Shown piece by piece: positions 1 through 12,745 of a stretch of 64,000 nt of DNA (positions are counted from its first letter, which is position 1; the number at the start of each line of letters is the position of its first letter). The stretch spans positions 4,811,501-4,875,500 of the forward strand of contig OX359195.1 of assembly GCA_947172415.1 (NCBI GenBank), in the 5' to 3' direction. The position numbers and the translations under genes were made by a program. The notes under the pieces were generated by a model. It made no database searches. It was not told the DNA's origin and saw only the letters and a list, made by a program, of their open reading frames with translations. This stretch comes from Chondrosia reniformis. Its lineage: Eukaryota > Porifera > Demospongiae > Chondrillida > Chondrillidae.

Positions 1-28
1 GAATGTCTCTCCTCACTTCAACTTGCAG

Positions 29-3000
29 AACATGTCAAAAACCCAAAGAGAAAATATTCTAAATCAGGCCTCATTTTCATCAAAGGTGTGGATGCTAACC
101 ACTCAGGTTATGAATGCTTTTGAGAAGGGACAGCTGAAGGGGCAATCTCAGCCCACAAATAAAACTCAACTTACCAACAGCATAAAGCAGCATCACTTAC
201 AACCTCTTCATCACCTTGAAGAAGATTTCCAGGTTTGAGCCAAATAATACTCATAACACTTCATTTACAGTACCTTTAAATAACTGGCCGACTTGTTGAA
301 AGGTACCGTAATGCTATAAACACAAAAAATGACGAATATATACACATGCAGATCACAATTGACCCAAACTTACCAATTTATGATATTATACCTCTTTCCG
401 TACAAAGATGGACATGCTACAAATGCTGCTTCAAAAGAAAATATCTTTTGGAGAGCTGAGGCAGAGGGCAATGAGCTTTAGAGCTTTGGAGGCTGTTAAG
501 GGTGCCTTCGTAAGAACTACTGATAGCAATAATTGGGAAACAGCAAGAGACAGGTTTCCACACCATGCAGTTCTGGAAAGATTGAAGACATTCACAAACC
601 TCTCCTTTAAAGGTACCACCTCATAACTTTGTAATCATGTAGAGAAGAGATCATCCTATGTCACTCTTAATAATGCATACAAATTTACAAAATCTATTAA
701 AATACAACTGAAATTCTTTTTTAACAGGTGGACTGCCTTCCGTATTTAAAGATTACTGCCGCAGTGCCATGTTGTCTACAGAGTCAGCATCCATGGACAC
801 TGCTACAAAAACAACCTTTTCGCAAGATGGCTGTACAGTTTCGTTTTTAAAAGCTGAGAGTACATCTCAGACAGGGGAGCACATCAAGCGGCACCTACCT
901 GACTTCTGTGGTGCAAATCTTATGTTTGCAGTCATTGCCAAGGTTATTAGAGTGACTACTTACTCCCCTGTAGAATAAATACTGTATAGATTCAGATTTC
1001 CATACCTCCACATTTAAGAGCTAAAAAGTTATTGAGCATCAACAACAAGGAATTCTTTAGTAGAACATTTCAACCCTCGTTGTTGACACTCACTAACTCA
1101 TCATACCTACAACAAATACTCTCTATCATTTCTTGATATTTAAATATAAATTTCCATAAGGTCTATATAGCAGTATACGTACGTATTACGTAGGTGTAAA
1201 GAGTATAGTACAAGGAGGTATACAGAATAATTAGAGTTAAAATAATCTATTACCAATGTACATTTATAAACTTTGAAATTCCCTAATGCAGGAGATGGAG
1301 ACAGAGCAGATTACCTCCCTGGCCTACACTGCCAGGGAGATTAATCGAATCTGGACGAATATTGAGGTCTTCAACTTTATAATATTATCAGACATGGAGG
1401 ACAAGAGTAGGATAGAATCCAGCCTCAGCTGCTTTGATTCAGTGGAACACGCCTATGCTTACAATACTAAGGCCACAGGAAACTTAAGTAAGAGTCATTA
1501 ACATGTAGACATTTTTATCAAAAGGAACATAAAACATAGATTCGAAACTGCTGGACGATAAACTGCGAATCAAATTTGTATGGCCTAATATATTATAGCA
1601 CCTACTATATACAAAGCTATATACGTAGGTACATAGTACCTTTGAATACCTAACTTAGTAATAAGGAGCATGCAAATTCTTTAGGGTTAGGGTTAGACTT
1701 TAATGCATGCTCATAATGAGTAAATGGGTACACAAAGATAAACAATAAATTTCGTTTTTCACTTTTGCATATATTAACCCGTTGTCATTAACAGCCATTA
1801 TTTTGGCTACAAAAGTTATGCAAAACAAATCGTTTAATTTAGAGCTTTGCTAACGGTGCACAAGCTTCAGGTATTTAAAAAAAGAATAATAGATCTTTGT
1901 CTTAGTATGCGTATGTAAACACTGCTTTTAGTATTATGTATATTTGCTTTTACAGCGTCCAAACTTTACGATCTATAAAACCTTTTAAAAAGCCTTTATA
2001 CATCTATTTGTAACTTACTGGCTGTGTCCAATCCTAAGAAAGGGTGATTTGGCGTATCACACGTCATGTCTTTGAGAATAATGATTGGTTCGATTCTGAT
2101 GAAGGCAATTAACAATGACCATCCTATACAAGAGATGACAATACTCAAAACTAACTTAATCACTATGAAAAACACTTTAAACTATTTCAATTCCAGCACT
2201 GTACCTTATACTGTTACGGTAGCCATTTTTATTTTTAATGTAAAATGGCGATGACGTTTCCAGAAATTATCTTACTGCTTTTTTGTTATATCTCCTTTAA
2301 TATAAAGGGCAATAGGCTATGAAACACAAATGTTAAGTATATATTCAAAGGACACTATAGTGGTATTCATTCATATATCCGTTTTCGTTTGAAATTTTTG
2401 TCGAAGGAAACTCTTCCCAAAGGGAAAGTTACTAGCGCTTTGGAACATCATTTTTTCGACACAGCTAGACAGAAATATATATTCTTACATCATAAGCATT
2501 AAAGAATGTGAAAATGAAAATAATAAGCCTCTCATAACTTTAATTAGTGTTTAATATATATATATATATTTAGGCCATTATTGTTAAAAATGACTTACAT
2601 TTTAAGTCAATGTTGTCCAATGTTGGATCTAGCTACCTAAATTTGGCTATTAATCAAATTGACAGAAGTTGCATCTATTGATCCTGCATGTTGTCTTGAT
2701 ATTTTGCTATATGAAAAGTTGTACTTTTGCTTACATTATTGTACAGCCAGCAATCTGTCAGCAGGCTTGACGATGTCGCAAGCTCTGAGACTGATCACTG
2801 TTGGCCATTGGGCCCAAAATGGAAAGATAAGTCCACAGCACATTAGGGGAGAGGTGTCCAATGTCTTGGACCATGCAACTCAAGAAGAGTTGCTGTTCAA
2901 GATATTGGACACCTTTTCTTTTGTCGGCAACACTGTTATCAACATGACAGGGGATGCCACAAATGGTAAGAATTATGTAATTATGTTGCAGTATAATCAT

Positions 3001-3341
3001 CTTTTATGGCTTGAGTCAATTATTCAATTATGAAAATATATGGCTTCATCAAGCACTTGTGCAAATTTGTATGCTGTTTACTAATTGATTAATTACAAGT
3101 GCAAATTTGCACATTGAGTAATACGTATATATGTATACACATGTGCAAATTTGTACTTTCTCCAACTTTAGGTCAATTTGCCGTTTCTTGTCTGAGGGGG
3201 GGAAGAGATGGGATCGTGTTTTACCAAGACCCAGATATTGGGGCCACAGCCACCGGAAGTCTTGCCGAGTATTTGTATCTTTTAGATGAAGATAAAAAAA
3301 ATAAAGAAGTAGTCGAAGAAGTAGAAGAAATAGAAGAATAA
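29..3341 (+). CDS. Unrecognised six-exon gene, 5' end outside window
   Basis: Exons joined by eye are 29-232, 408-612, 728-942, 1292-1487, 2747-2965 and 3172-3341. Every junction has GT/AG ends and keeps the frame, and the total is 1209 nt (402 codons plus TAA). The first exon starts at an acceptor, so the true start is upstream of the window. The protein has a Gln/Lys-rich beginning, a middle without a recognised domain and a very acidic Glu/Lys tail. Residues about 333-368 read VINMTGDATNGQFAVSCLRG followed by a D-x-D, which resembles the glycine-rich SAM-binding motif of DNA-methylase-like folds (the D-x-F-x-G-S-G-T-T-G type). That is a weak eye-only match and no catalytic D/N-P-P-Y motif is seen. 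The donor after exon 3 (GTTATT) is poor. Function unknown; the gene structure is more certain than the family. Confidence 0.6.
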
Positions 3342-4197
3342 AGTAGGATAGGGACAGTATAGACTAGAAGTAAACCTTTTTTTAATCTAATTTATCAAAC
3401 ACACTTCTTATTTAACATATTTTATCATTTTATGTACTTACTATTTATTCAGTAAGATTAAACTACAAATTTCTGAGCTGTCTTATACTCTTAAAAGAAA
3501 CATACAAGATGACTAAATCTTTAAAGACATTTTGGACCCAGAGCAAATGATGCGCAGAGAATAGAATCTGAACATTTAAAAATCTGATAAAAAATATTTT
3601 AACGGTTTATAGCAGATTGTGTTTTCTGTCCAAAAAGCTCTTTTTTCTGCATAATTAACATTCACATGTACCTAAGTGATTTGTTCATTGAATTGTTTAC
3701 ATTTAACTTTAGTTGCATATTTTTCCTTACTTTTTGGATTTATATACATAATCTGTGATTATTATTCTGAGGTTATCAACATACCAAGTTGATGGATTGT
3801 TGTTTGGTATAACTAAGGGCTTGGGCCTAACCTTAGTAGGTACTATTTTTTGTCCATCATAAAGGGCCGCTGTGAAGAAAAGTACTTAAATGCCCTTTGT
3901 ATACCTTCATGTTCCACAAACCTGTTCATATACCTAGGGCCTACATATAAATAAAGCCGTAGCTAATAACTGCATAGCTATGGTATATAAATACACTGCA
4001 TACAATTATGAAAATGATGGTAAGGTATATACTGACATAGACTGTCGATAGTTCCTTTGTTATTCAAGTGAAGGCAAACAAAGCTGTCTACCTTATTTCC
4101 ACAGGCTCCCACACAATTTTGAACCTACACAGATATTGATATTCAAATAAAATAATATGTATATTTATTGTTAAACTATTTTTATATACCCTTCTAT
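3342..4197. other. Intergenic, no gene seen
   Basis: AT-rich spacer between the 3' ends of two convergent genes. It contains short microsatellite-like A/T runs. I see no open frame with splice sites, no RNA gene and no clear repeat. Confidence 0.5.
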
Positions 4198-6253
4198 TTA
4201 AGCTGTTCCAAAAGTCTTGATTTTTTCTTCTGTTTTAATTTCCTTTGTACCATATTTAACACGTTTTTCAGGCTTGAATTTTAGACTCTTTGGTACATCA
4301 TCAATTACAGGGGCTTCAACTGTACTTTTGTATAAAGATTGGCATATATGCAGCTTTAGAGATGGACAATATCTTCCAAACCTACCTATCTGCAGACCTT
4401 TTCTTTGGCAGCATTAGTCTAGTGATCTTTTACATTGAACTATTATGCATACAGAAGAGATTTAGCTGAACTCCTTAAATACCTGCATGCCCAAAACCTC
4501 AAAACATTTTTAGTTTACCATGTGTATTGCATCTGTTGTTCATGACTTTGAAAACCACAAAACATTTTCTTGGAGGCATTGAGGTCATTTCAGGTGACAA
4601 TTCAACATTAATATTTGTGATACATCTAAATGTCACCTAGCAACAATTCAACCACATAATGAATTTAATTGAAAAGAGTCCTTCAAGACAACTAATTCTA
4701 AAATTAAGCCCCACGGACCACTGCTATAAGCAGTAAGCTATTGGAATCTTATAATTCTTTGCATGTTGGTTACCAGAGGTGCAAGCTAACTTGTTGTAAA
4801 GTTTAACTTGTATCCGAATTGAAATATGTCCTTGGCACTAACGACCACAATTAAGCCCCACGGACCACTGCTAAGTAGTGAGCTATCGGAATCTTATAAT
4901 TCTTTGCAAGTTAGTTACTAGAGGTACAAGCTAACTTGTTGTAAAGTTTGACTTGCATCCCAATTGCAGACCTGCCAAGGCTAGGCTTAGAGCATGCGTG
5001 AGACTTTCTCAAGAAATGAGTGAGACTGCCCCAAAAATGCGTGAGATTTCAAAGAAAATTTCGCTCGCTACGCTCGCGTACATTTCCCTCAATACCCTTA
5101 CTGTTAACATTAGATGGCTAATACCATACATTACGTCATCAGTTTTAAATGGAGGAGAAAGCGCCGCTACGCTTACGGATTACTGCTAGATCATGAGTCT
5201 ATAAGTCGTAATAAATGGGATACAGATAGATCATCGACAAGAATTTAAAGATATATACTCCACAGCCAAGGAATAGCCCCATCAGCCTGTATGGCTGATC
5301 TGCCTGCTGGGGGTCCTGCAAGACCTAGACTAGAGTAAGTGTGACAGTGAGTGAGAATCAGGAAAAGGCGTGAGATCTGGCACAGATATGCGTGTGAGCG
5401 TGACATGACAGTCAAATGCGTGTGTCTCACGCCAGATGCGTGAGACTTGGCAGGTCTGCAATTGAAATATGTCCTTGGCACCAACCTGAATCCATTTTTT
5501 TACCATCCTATACCCTATATTTTCGTATTTCATTGGAATATTTTCTTCAAACTTGCTTGCATGACAGAACATGCAGTTACCTGAATAGTTTTGTTGAATG
5601 AAATTGTAGTTCATGCATTTATCCATATATATATATTATCACTTTGCAGAATGTATAGGAGCGCAGCAGTATATACTAATTTTATAGATCTGGCCTATAG
5701 CTCTAATACTCCTTATATATAGCATGCACAATCAACTTAGCCCGTCTCTCAATATGGTACATTTGTTGTGTCAAAGTATTACACTAGCTGTAAGTCATCA
5801 CCATGCAAAGTGCAAATGGTAATATCTATAATTATGCAGACCTTCTTCCTCTAATGAACACAAGCAGTCCATTGTGGATTTCAAACTTCAGTTCATTAAA
5901 AGAAATAGGTAATATGACCTAGACACAAAGTTAATTAAGAATGCAGGCCTAATTAATTGGCACGTCGATACTCAAATCAATTTAAATGTGGTTACTCAGT
6001 CATATCAGGTCTAGCCTTGAGATACTATTAGGCTGGCCTATGTTTACTGGCATGATTCAGTTCGACTGACTCAAACTTAATGGATCAAAGTCAGTAGTTA
6101 ATAATCGCTATATCGACTGTTAAAGTCTTAAAAATAAAGCTGTCACTATCATACATTACGGACTCATCTGTTATTTATTTTAATTAAATCTACTAGGTGA
6201 CCTTCCACTTTCGCATCGATAAACAAAAGCGTTCGGAAGACTTGGGAGGCCAT
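4198..6253 (-). CDS. Four-exon gene for an unrecognised 150-residue protein
   Basis: Reading the minus strand, exons are 6253-6202, 5580-5486, 4636-4519 and 4385-4198 (TAA). All three junctions keep phase (1, 0, 1) and the total is exactly 453 nt. The ATG has a good context (AAAATGG). The middle exons carry several Cys (NCMFCHASKF, PRKCFVVFKVMNNRCNTHG) and alternate hydrophobic residues, suggesting beta strands. The last exon ends in a Lys/Glu-rich tail. I do not recognise the family. The first donor (GTCACC) and the last acceptor (GATAG) are weaker than usual. The start lies 236 bp from the start of the coiled-coil gene on the other strand, so the two probably share a promoter. The second intron (4637-5485) contains a tandem repeat and a transposon. 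Confidence 0.5.
4704..5485. repeat. Two-copy direct repeat of about 145 bp inside an intron
   Basis: The unit starting ATTAAGCCCCACGGACCACT occurs at about 4704-4851 and again at about 4852-5485, where it is split by the inverted-repeat element at 4967-5458. Both units run through TTGAAATATGTCCTTGGCAC, which in the second unit resumes at 5462 after the insertion. Confidence 0.75.
4967..5458. mobile_element. Non-autonomous DNA transposon (MITE-like), 492 bp
   Basis: Ends are inverted repeats CAGACCTGCCAAG at the left and CTTGGCAGGTCTG at the right. It is flanked by CAATTG on both sides (4961-4966 and 5459-5464), the likely target-site duplication. It interrupts the second unit of the local direct repeat, whose uninterrupted first unit shows the empty site. 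Inside are several GCGTGAGA-type direct repeats near each end and no transposase frame. Confidence 0.75.
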
Positions 6254-6489
6254 TTTATGAGCTGCATTTTATAGCATTTTACGAAGTACACTGGGGCTTA
6301 TGATTTATACGTGCGAGATAGTGTTATTATAATAATAATTGCTACAGTAAGTTGCTGGGGCTTAACACGTTTTTCATCGTTTTTATACCTGTCTCTCGTC
6401 TTTTCCATGCGACGAACGGAAGTTAAAGTGACACCGCCCTAAAACGGTAAGTAACGTTTTAGTTGAATTAACGCGGGATATTAGAAGGA

Positions 6490-9400
6490 ATGAACGATAT
6501 TTTGGAGCTGACAAAAGAAACTATCCTTATTCTAAATGACACCAAAGATTTAGAGGAAGTAAGCACTTTATAAACCTAAAATACCATGATACTATGCATG
6601 GTTATTATCAAATACTTAGAGGGGATTTAGATGACGCTGTAGTTACGTATACTTGATATCATATGATACCAGCTAAAACCCGAAAAGTTGTCTAATATTC
6701 ATCTGTTTTGAGCTACAAGAGGTCTCTGAATATCAACTTGTTCTGATCATCACTAATTAGTGTGAATAACAACTAGTAGCTACTTTCTAGTTAGTATAAG
6801 AGGGAAACATGAATGGGCTATTGCTGTGGCAATTGTGTCTCAGTGCCAGAACACTGGTGGTTATTGACAGATATTGCTTTTGTTGTTCCTTTTGAGAATG
6901 ATTAGTTGTGGTTTGATTATCACCTCAATACCTATTGTCCAAATCTATACAAATAAGAAATGCACTTCTAAGTATGTTGAACTCTTAGCAACCAGTTAGA
7001 AAAATGATAAAATTGTGACATCATGCATTTATTAATTAATATACTTATACAACTGTTCAAATATTGTAAATATGAACAATTGATTAGAATAAAAGGGAAA
7101 ACGCAACGTAATGGTTTGTATGTGATATTGTCCGTTATGTAATGTAGTTGGGACAATTAATTATTAAGGTGAAAACAAGGAGAGGAGATGTGCTGAAGAT
7201 TAATGAACACAAAAATAAGAGAGATAAAAGTGAGTGTTTTAGTCAAGGTAAAAGCAGGGTTTCTTTCAGGGGGTTGGGGGCAATTCAAAAGCATCTCAGG
7301 CAAGTCATTACAACGTTATACTTATGAAGACAAAGAATTATTGGTCTTTACCGCTGTAGGAAAACATATACTGTACACAAGGTATAGAATGGTACAGTAT
7401 AATGCTGTAATGGCTTATGCTGTAATGACTTGCCTGAGACGTTTTTGAATTCAAAATTGCAGGTATTCAGATGTTACCTGGCCGCTGCCTTCATTGACAA
7501 CTGGCCTAGCAAAACCTGAAGGTTAATAGAAACCCAATGCTACCGATGAGTGGTAGTATTCCATGAAAAGGCCTTCTAGCACACTGGTTCTGTGACAGCG
7601 TTTGAAGGCCATCATGGTGAGCACTTGCTCTTTCTTAATTTTTTGCTCAGGTTGAGCTCCAACTGCATTAGACTAAACGCCTACGGGTAATCTATGTTTC
7701 TTTATTTAGGTCTACAGACCATTCTATACCTGTGTATGTTTTCCTACAGAGGTAAAGACCAATAATTCTTTGTCTTCAATCCATACCATATCATTTTGCC
7801 CCCCCCCTGATAAAAAGCTGTAATAAACCTAGGAAAAGTACAGTAAAAATTTCAGATGCTATCAAATGTCCCTTCTTTATCACCTTACTCAATAGAATTA
7901 TGAAATAATGCACATATAATCCTCTAGCTGACTTTGCAACTATCAAAGTTGTATCTGTAGACTGTAGACTTCAATGGTTCCGTCCCCTCTCTAATTATGA
8001 AACCATAAGGTGTCACAACAAAGATCAAGCTTGGCCACTAGATTGATATGGTATTTTTTCAGGGATTATATACGTATCTTACAATTAGGCCAAGCTAATT
8101 TGCCTAGGCTTAGATCCAATATAATTTGATCACATTCATTATAGGGATTGAGCTAAAGGAGAGGATCAAGTGGTTTAATTTCTTATATTTCCTTCCATTG
8201 TGTGTTCTCTCAGTTTCAATATTAAGTTGACCATTAAGGATGACAGCTTCCAAAGCAGTATATGAAATTCAGAATTCCTTCTGGAGTTCCCAGTGCTAAT
8301 ACAAAAATGAATTGATTATGGTGTAGGTATAAGGTGTTAGGTACTATTATACTGGAACGTCAACATGGCTACTAGACAAGGTGCCTAGTGGATTGAATAG
8401 TGATAAAGTACAACTGTGGGACCTAATGTTGTTATGGCTGGAAGTATCACATATGAGACAGTTTCTTCTTTTCTGACTTGTAGAACTAGCTGCAACTCTG
8501 GCTACCTTGGAGAGCCAGAGGAATTGTGAAGTACAGGAAACATTACCTGAATTTGATGTTAATGATCTAAAGAGAAAGAAACTGGAAGAGTATCCTTCTG
8601 CAATATGTTGTACATGTACATGTTAAATGCTTTGGTTGTTTTTTTATAGGAAAGTTTTAATTTTATGTAGTTGCTTGAAAATATATTATCCCCAGTGATC
8701 TCTGTTGAAACTATATAGCTGTACTCATTTTGTACCTTTATAGAAATAGGCTAATGATTTGTGGCTGTTTCAAATTATTAAAAGATCAATTCTTGTTTTA
8801 TATTATATTTGTTGTATGTTAATATTTCTCTAAATGTATGACTCTATTTGTTTACGTACTGTACTCCTGTAACCATGTGTTTTCCCACTAAAACCACTCC
8901 ACTACTGGCATTCCTTAGCAGTTATGATAGCATGTTGAATCGAAAAATGAGAAGGACAGAAGAGAAGATATCAATCTACAAAGATAAGCTTAAAGCAGCT
9001 GAAGAGGCACACATGCGAATAGCACAAGCAGAGTATGTTTGTGTTTTATGTTTAACAGAATGTCCTACTTGAGCTCATTATAACAGTTTAAAGATTCTTC
9101 TAAAAGGCATGTCTATTTGCATGCAACTTTTTAGAAACAATACGTATCAGGGCTTCATTCAGGGGGGCGAGGTAGGACATTCACCCCCCTCTTGCTGAAG
9201 AGTTTTTAGGTTGCCACTTAACTATTTTATCAAGGTCTGACACCACCCCTGCGAAATTTTTAAAGTCAAATTCCCCCCTTACAAAAATTTCTGGATGAAA
9301 CCCTGTGTATATATGTAACATGTAATATTCATGTGTAAAGTATGTGCATGTACATATGTCTATGTACATCCCAGCAGTGCAGCTGATGCTGATTGTATAA

Positions 9401-10245
9401 TGTTATTTCTGGTGTCTCTGCTCAAGGGTGCTTAGAGATCTGCAGCTGTCTGTAGCTTCAGTTCAGTTTGATACTTCAGTTCCAAATGATCAGATTCGAG
9501 GATGTATCCTAAACACTTTTCCATGTGTCACAGTTAAGGACATCATTGTTGTATGTACGTATACCGTATAGCTTATTCACGCATGAGGAGACTGCCTGTG
9601 AAAAATTACAACTACGTACATATGCCCATTTTTATCAGATTGTACGTATACTTTCAAGCGTTATGGACAGTATAAATTTGTACATTTACGTACATACATA
9701 TTTCTGAAAGTGTAATACACATGTAAATTATAAAGCCATCATTTTGACTGCTGACAAGTTAACATTTTATCATTTATTTTACATACGTAGATGTTAGGCA
9801 TTAGTTTTATAGTGTATGTGAATAATCTAACACACCATTTTCAACATGATATATCTAAAATCTATAGTCAAATGAAGCCCATCTTAAAGACCCCTATTAT
9901 TGCATGCTACATCTACTTAATAGATGCACTAAACCTAGTGAGAGACTTGTACAAATATACAAGAGTTTTCTTCCTATTCGAATCTCCACTGGGAATCGCA
10001 CATTTAATGCATACTTGTATGTACTATATAAATACTAGAAAGTGATTGGTTGGAGAGTATTATATTATTCATTGAGGTGGTATGTATATAATTATGGAAT
10101 ATTGTAATTAAATGTATTAGACCATTTCAGCCTTAACTGAAGATTAGTTATTAAAAAGAAGAATGGAGAACTACAGACATTTTCTTTTGATGTCAAGACA
10201 ACCTCTGAGAGTACTATTGCCGAGCAAAACTGGCAAAACATTTAA
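6490..10245 (+). CDS. Coiled-coil protein, six exons, 170 residues (copy A, intact)
   Basis: Exons 6490-6558, 7169-7229, 8484-8589, 8931-9032, 9427-9503 and 10148-10245 (TAA) join in phase and total 513 nt. The protein is charged and mostly helical. Residues about 23-44 are Lys/Arg-rich, 44-78 include LAATLATLESQRN, 79-113 form a likely coiled coil with IYKDKLKAAEEA, and the C-terminal part VLRDLQLSVASVQFDTSVP reads like beta strands. A coiled coil followed by a small beta domain faintly recalls kinetochore Spc25, but I cannot confirm it. Two donors are GTATCC. The TAA at 10243 is followed at once by an open +2 frame (10245-10391, with SFLQRSFKDNIHKYLAAAE) that could be a missing C-terminus, an unseen exon or chance. 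It starts head to head with the 150-residue gene and has a decayed duplicate at 22.6-25.6 kb. Confidence 0.5.
7256..7822. repeat. Nested inverted-repeat element in intron 2 (copy A)
   Basis: GAAGACAAAGAATTATTGGT with CTTTACCGCTGTAGGAAAAC is repeated in inverse orientation near 7730-7780. CTCAGGCAAGTCATTAC (about 7295) is inverted at about 7425-7440. Outer G-rich and C-rich ends (GGGGGTTGGGGG, then CCCCCCCCC) match the same layout. The homologous element is in copy B at about 23455-24010, so it predates the duplication. Confidence 0.5.
9148..9305. mobile_element. Short MITE-like element (copy A)
   Basis: The left end CAGGGCTTCATTCAGG and right end CTGGATGAAACCCTG are near-perfect inverted repeats enclosing a G/C-tract-rich centre. 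The same element sits at 24473-24631 in copy B, and a similar GGGTTTCAT end recurs near 33485. Confidence 0.5.
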
Positions 10246-10908
10246 CCCTCTATGTGTCTGCATGCTTTAAGTCTTTTCTTCAAAGAAGTTTTAAAGATAA
10301 TATTCATAAGTACTTAGCTGCAGCAGAAATTTATTCTAATCCACCAATGTATAATTATGATTTTAGAGAACATCATAATATTGCATATCCATATGTACGT
10401 ATGTAGAGTTGTGAACTTCAATCCATGGCCTCAATGGTTTGTTAAAAACAACTAAAAGAGCCTTATAATTGCAACTACATTTGGCTAGTGAGTCATAAAC
10501 AATTAAACTATAACATACTTTCTTTGTGCAGCCTTGTATGATTGATATCCTTTTGAGGCTAAAGGAACTATGTAGGCCGTATGTATCAGTTATAACATAC
10601 ATAATAGTATACAAAGCGGGAACCTCTGATATTGCAGAATGCATGATACTTTAAAAATATTTTATTACCTTATTTACTCTTATGCAATGCATTGTGGTTC
10701 ACACATTAATACATGATGTATGTACATTTTCCACACCAATGACTTAGTATAATAATAAAAGAATACAAGAGTGGAGGAGAGTATACAGCATTATATACTA
10801 TTACTAGTGGAGGTACTATAGATATACAGTACATACATATGTTATTTTATGTATGTACGTGGGTAGTAAATGTTTTTGCTAACACACTAAAGAGAAAATA
10901 TTCCAATT
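10246..10908. other. Spacer between convergent genes
   Basis: Lies between the stop codons of the coiled-coil gene (+) and the death-domain gene (-). Its first 150 bp keep an open + frame discussed with the coiled-coil gene. The rest is AT-rich with TACGTA-type repeats and is conserved in copy B apart from one insertion there. Confidence 0.4.
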
Positions 10909-12040
10909 TTACAAACATTTGTCTTGAGCAATTTCTTCAGCTAGTTGAGTCATATCTAGTCCTGGTTGCTTTAGCTTGTTACAGAACTCTGTCCATGTTG
11001 GATTCTTAGTGATCTCTAACCATTTGTTGAGAATCAATATGCATTTGTCCTGAGGTGTTAATTCACCAGATTGTATGGAGAGGACATAGTCCTTAATACC
11101 AAGGACTATTCCTAATGGCAGCAATTTGCTTGATAGTTTGCCAACATAAGGTAACAAGGTTTCTATTGTAGGTGGACCTCTCGCAGCCAGCTCTGTATAT
11201 ATAACATACATGCATATAAGAAAGTAAAATACGTACATATCTGTATAACTTAAGGTATACTTCTTATTAACTGTTTAAGATTAGGTATGGAATCTCCTTA
11301 TTATGTAGCAATTAATTTTTGTACAAATAATTCATTTAATATAGTAGCAAATGTACATGTGTACCATTGGGTGTTGCATTGCCTTGGTTGGTCTGAGAGG
11401 TAGAGGAAGGTGTATGCTGCCGCTTACTGGCACCTAAACCATATATATACATGTGGAATTCATAAATGTTTATCATATGCGTAAATGTTTCTAACAACAC
11501 ATGTTCAGTAACATTTTAAGTAAATCTGAACAACTAACATTTCTTCAAATACTCTGAAACCTGTCTACATCTACTTTGTTCCAGTGCATCACATAATACA
11601 GCATAGGTGACTGGTACAGGTTTACCATCTATCCTACCATTTCCATCATACCAATCCTTTAGGGCATACATGAACCTGTTTGCTGGGGCACCTTCAGTGT
11701 GTAACGGATAGGTTTGCTCAGCTGACCTAAGTACAGCTTCACTAACTCCTAGTCGTCTACAAATTCCATTGGATTGACTGATAGCACTTGATTGTGAAAT
11801 CTCATCTAAATCAGTTATCAAAGGTTTCTTTTGTAAGTCCTCTATAGAAAAATATTTATACTGTATTCACTTATGTAGATATCAAGTTCCTCCAATGAAT
11901 TCATGCATACACTAAATACATATATCTAGTAAATTTATTGATAGTGGTACGTTTTTCTCTAAAACATTGAGTTTGCCATAATGTTTTGATCAATGTACGT
12001 ATTCCTAAACATTTGTAACATAAGACTTACCGTCATCCAT
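10909..12040 (-). CDS. Protein with two death domains, four exons, 221 residues
   Basis: Minus-strand exons are 12040-12031 (only ATGGATGACG), 11841-11539, 11433-11365 and 11192-10909 (TAA). Every junction is phase 1 and the total is 666 nt. Residues about 24-104 (ICRRLGVSEAVLRSAEQ, then LKDWYDGN, TYAVLCDALEQ and VSEYLKK) and about 132-210 (LGIVLGIKDYVLSIQ, ILNKWLEITKNPTW, AEEIAQDK) show the death-domain pattern: L-G-[VI] helix, [LN]-x-x-W, and a final helix pair. A 23-residue Ser/Thr/Gln-rich linker is its own 69-nt exon. Death domains act as homotypic adaptors in apoptosis and innate immune signalling; no enzyme domain is attached, so an adaptor role is inferred. The duplicate at 26.3-27.0 kb is degraded. 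Family assignment is by eye; the exon structure is well supported. Confidence 0.68.
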
Positions 12041-12745
12041 TTTCAACCTTATTTATATACTGAGAGTTTACCATATAAAAATGTATGTTATTCTAAGTAT
12101 TCATTGGGAGGGTTTACAGGGTTTATGTCAACTACACCTACACAATGTAGAAACTTTAATCAATTAATACCCTTATAGTGGGGACCTCCCTAAGTGGTTA
12201 CCAACATAAGATGGTCGACTGTAATTATAAGATGTATAGAATGTAGCAGACTATGTGTTTCCTAAACTATTTGTGTATATATCCATGCAGTATAGGGTCT
12301 TTCCTTTTTCTTCCTGGGCTAAAGAACTAGATATAGAGCTTTAGTTTATTAAAATACCCAATTGGACTCAGATGGGTCATAGATCAATTTTATACGTATT
12401 TAACTTTTGAAAATAGGCTTCAGCTTCATATGCAAGATACGAAGTTGGTCTATGACACAGTAGCCATATATGCATGAGTGTGAATGCAATCAAACTTCAT
12501 GGTCTTAGCTCCGCTTCAAGATATTTACACCTACTCTATACTGTGGTTGTTAACTGATTGGTGTTTAATTAGTGTAACATCTACATGCAGTCAAAAGTGT
12601 GCAAACAATTTCTGTTTTACTTTGTAATGTGAAATCATGCATACCTGAAGACCACCATTAAATTGTAAATAGATCATTTCTTAGCCTGTTAGACTACATG
12701 AATGCACATTCAATGATTTTATAATCAACTATATTATTCCTAATA

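Noticed and set aside
2060-2100. GGTTCGATTC resembling a tRNA T-loop
   Set aside because: No matching acceptor, D or anticodon stems in the preceding 70 bp.
10363-10644. 93-codon minus frame
   Set aside because: Lies between convergent genes, is broken in copy B and shows no protein-like pattern.
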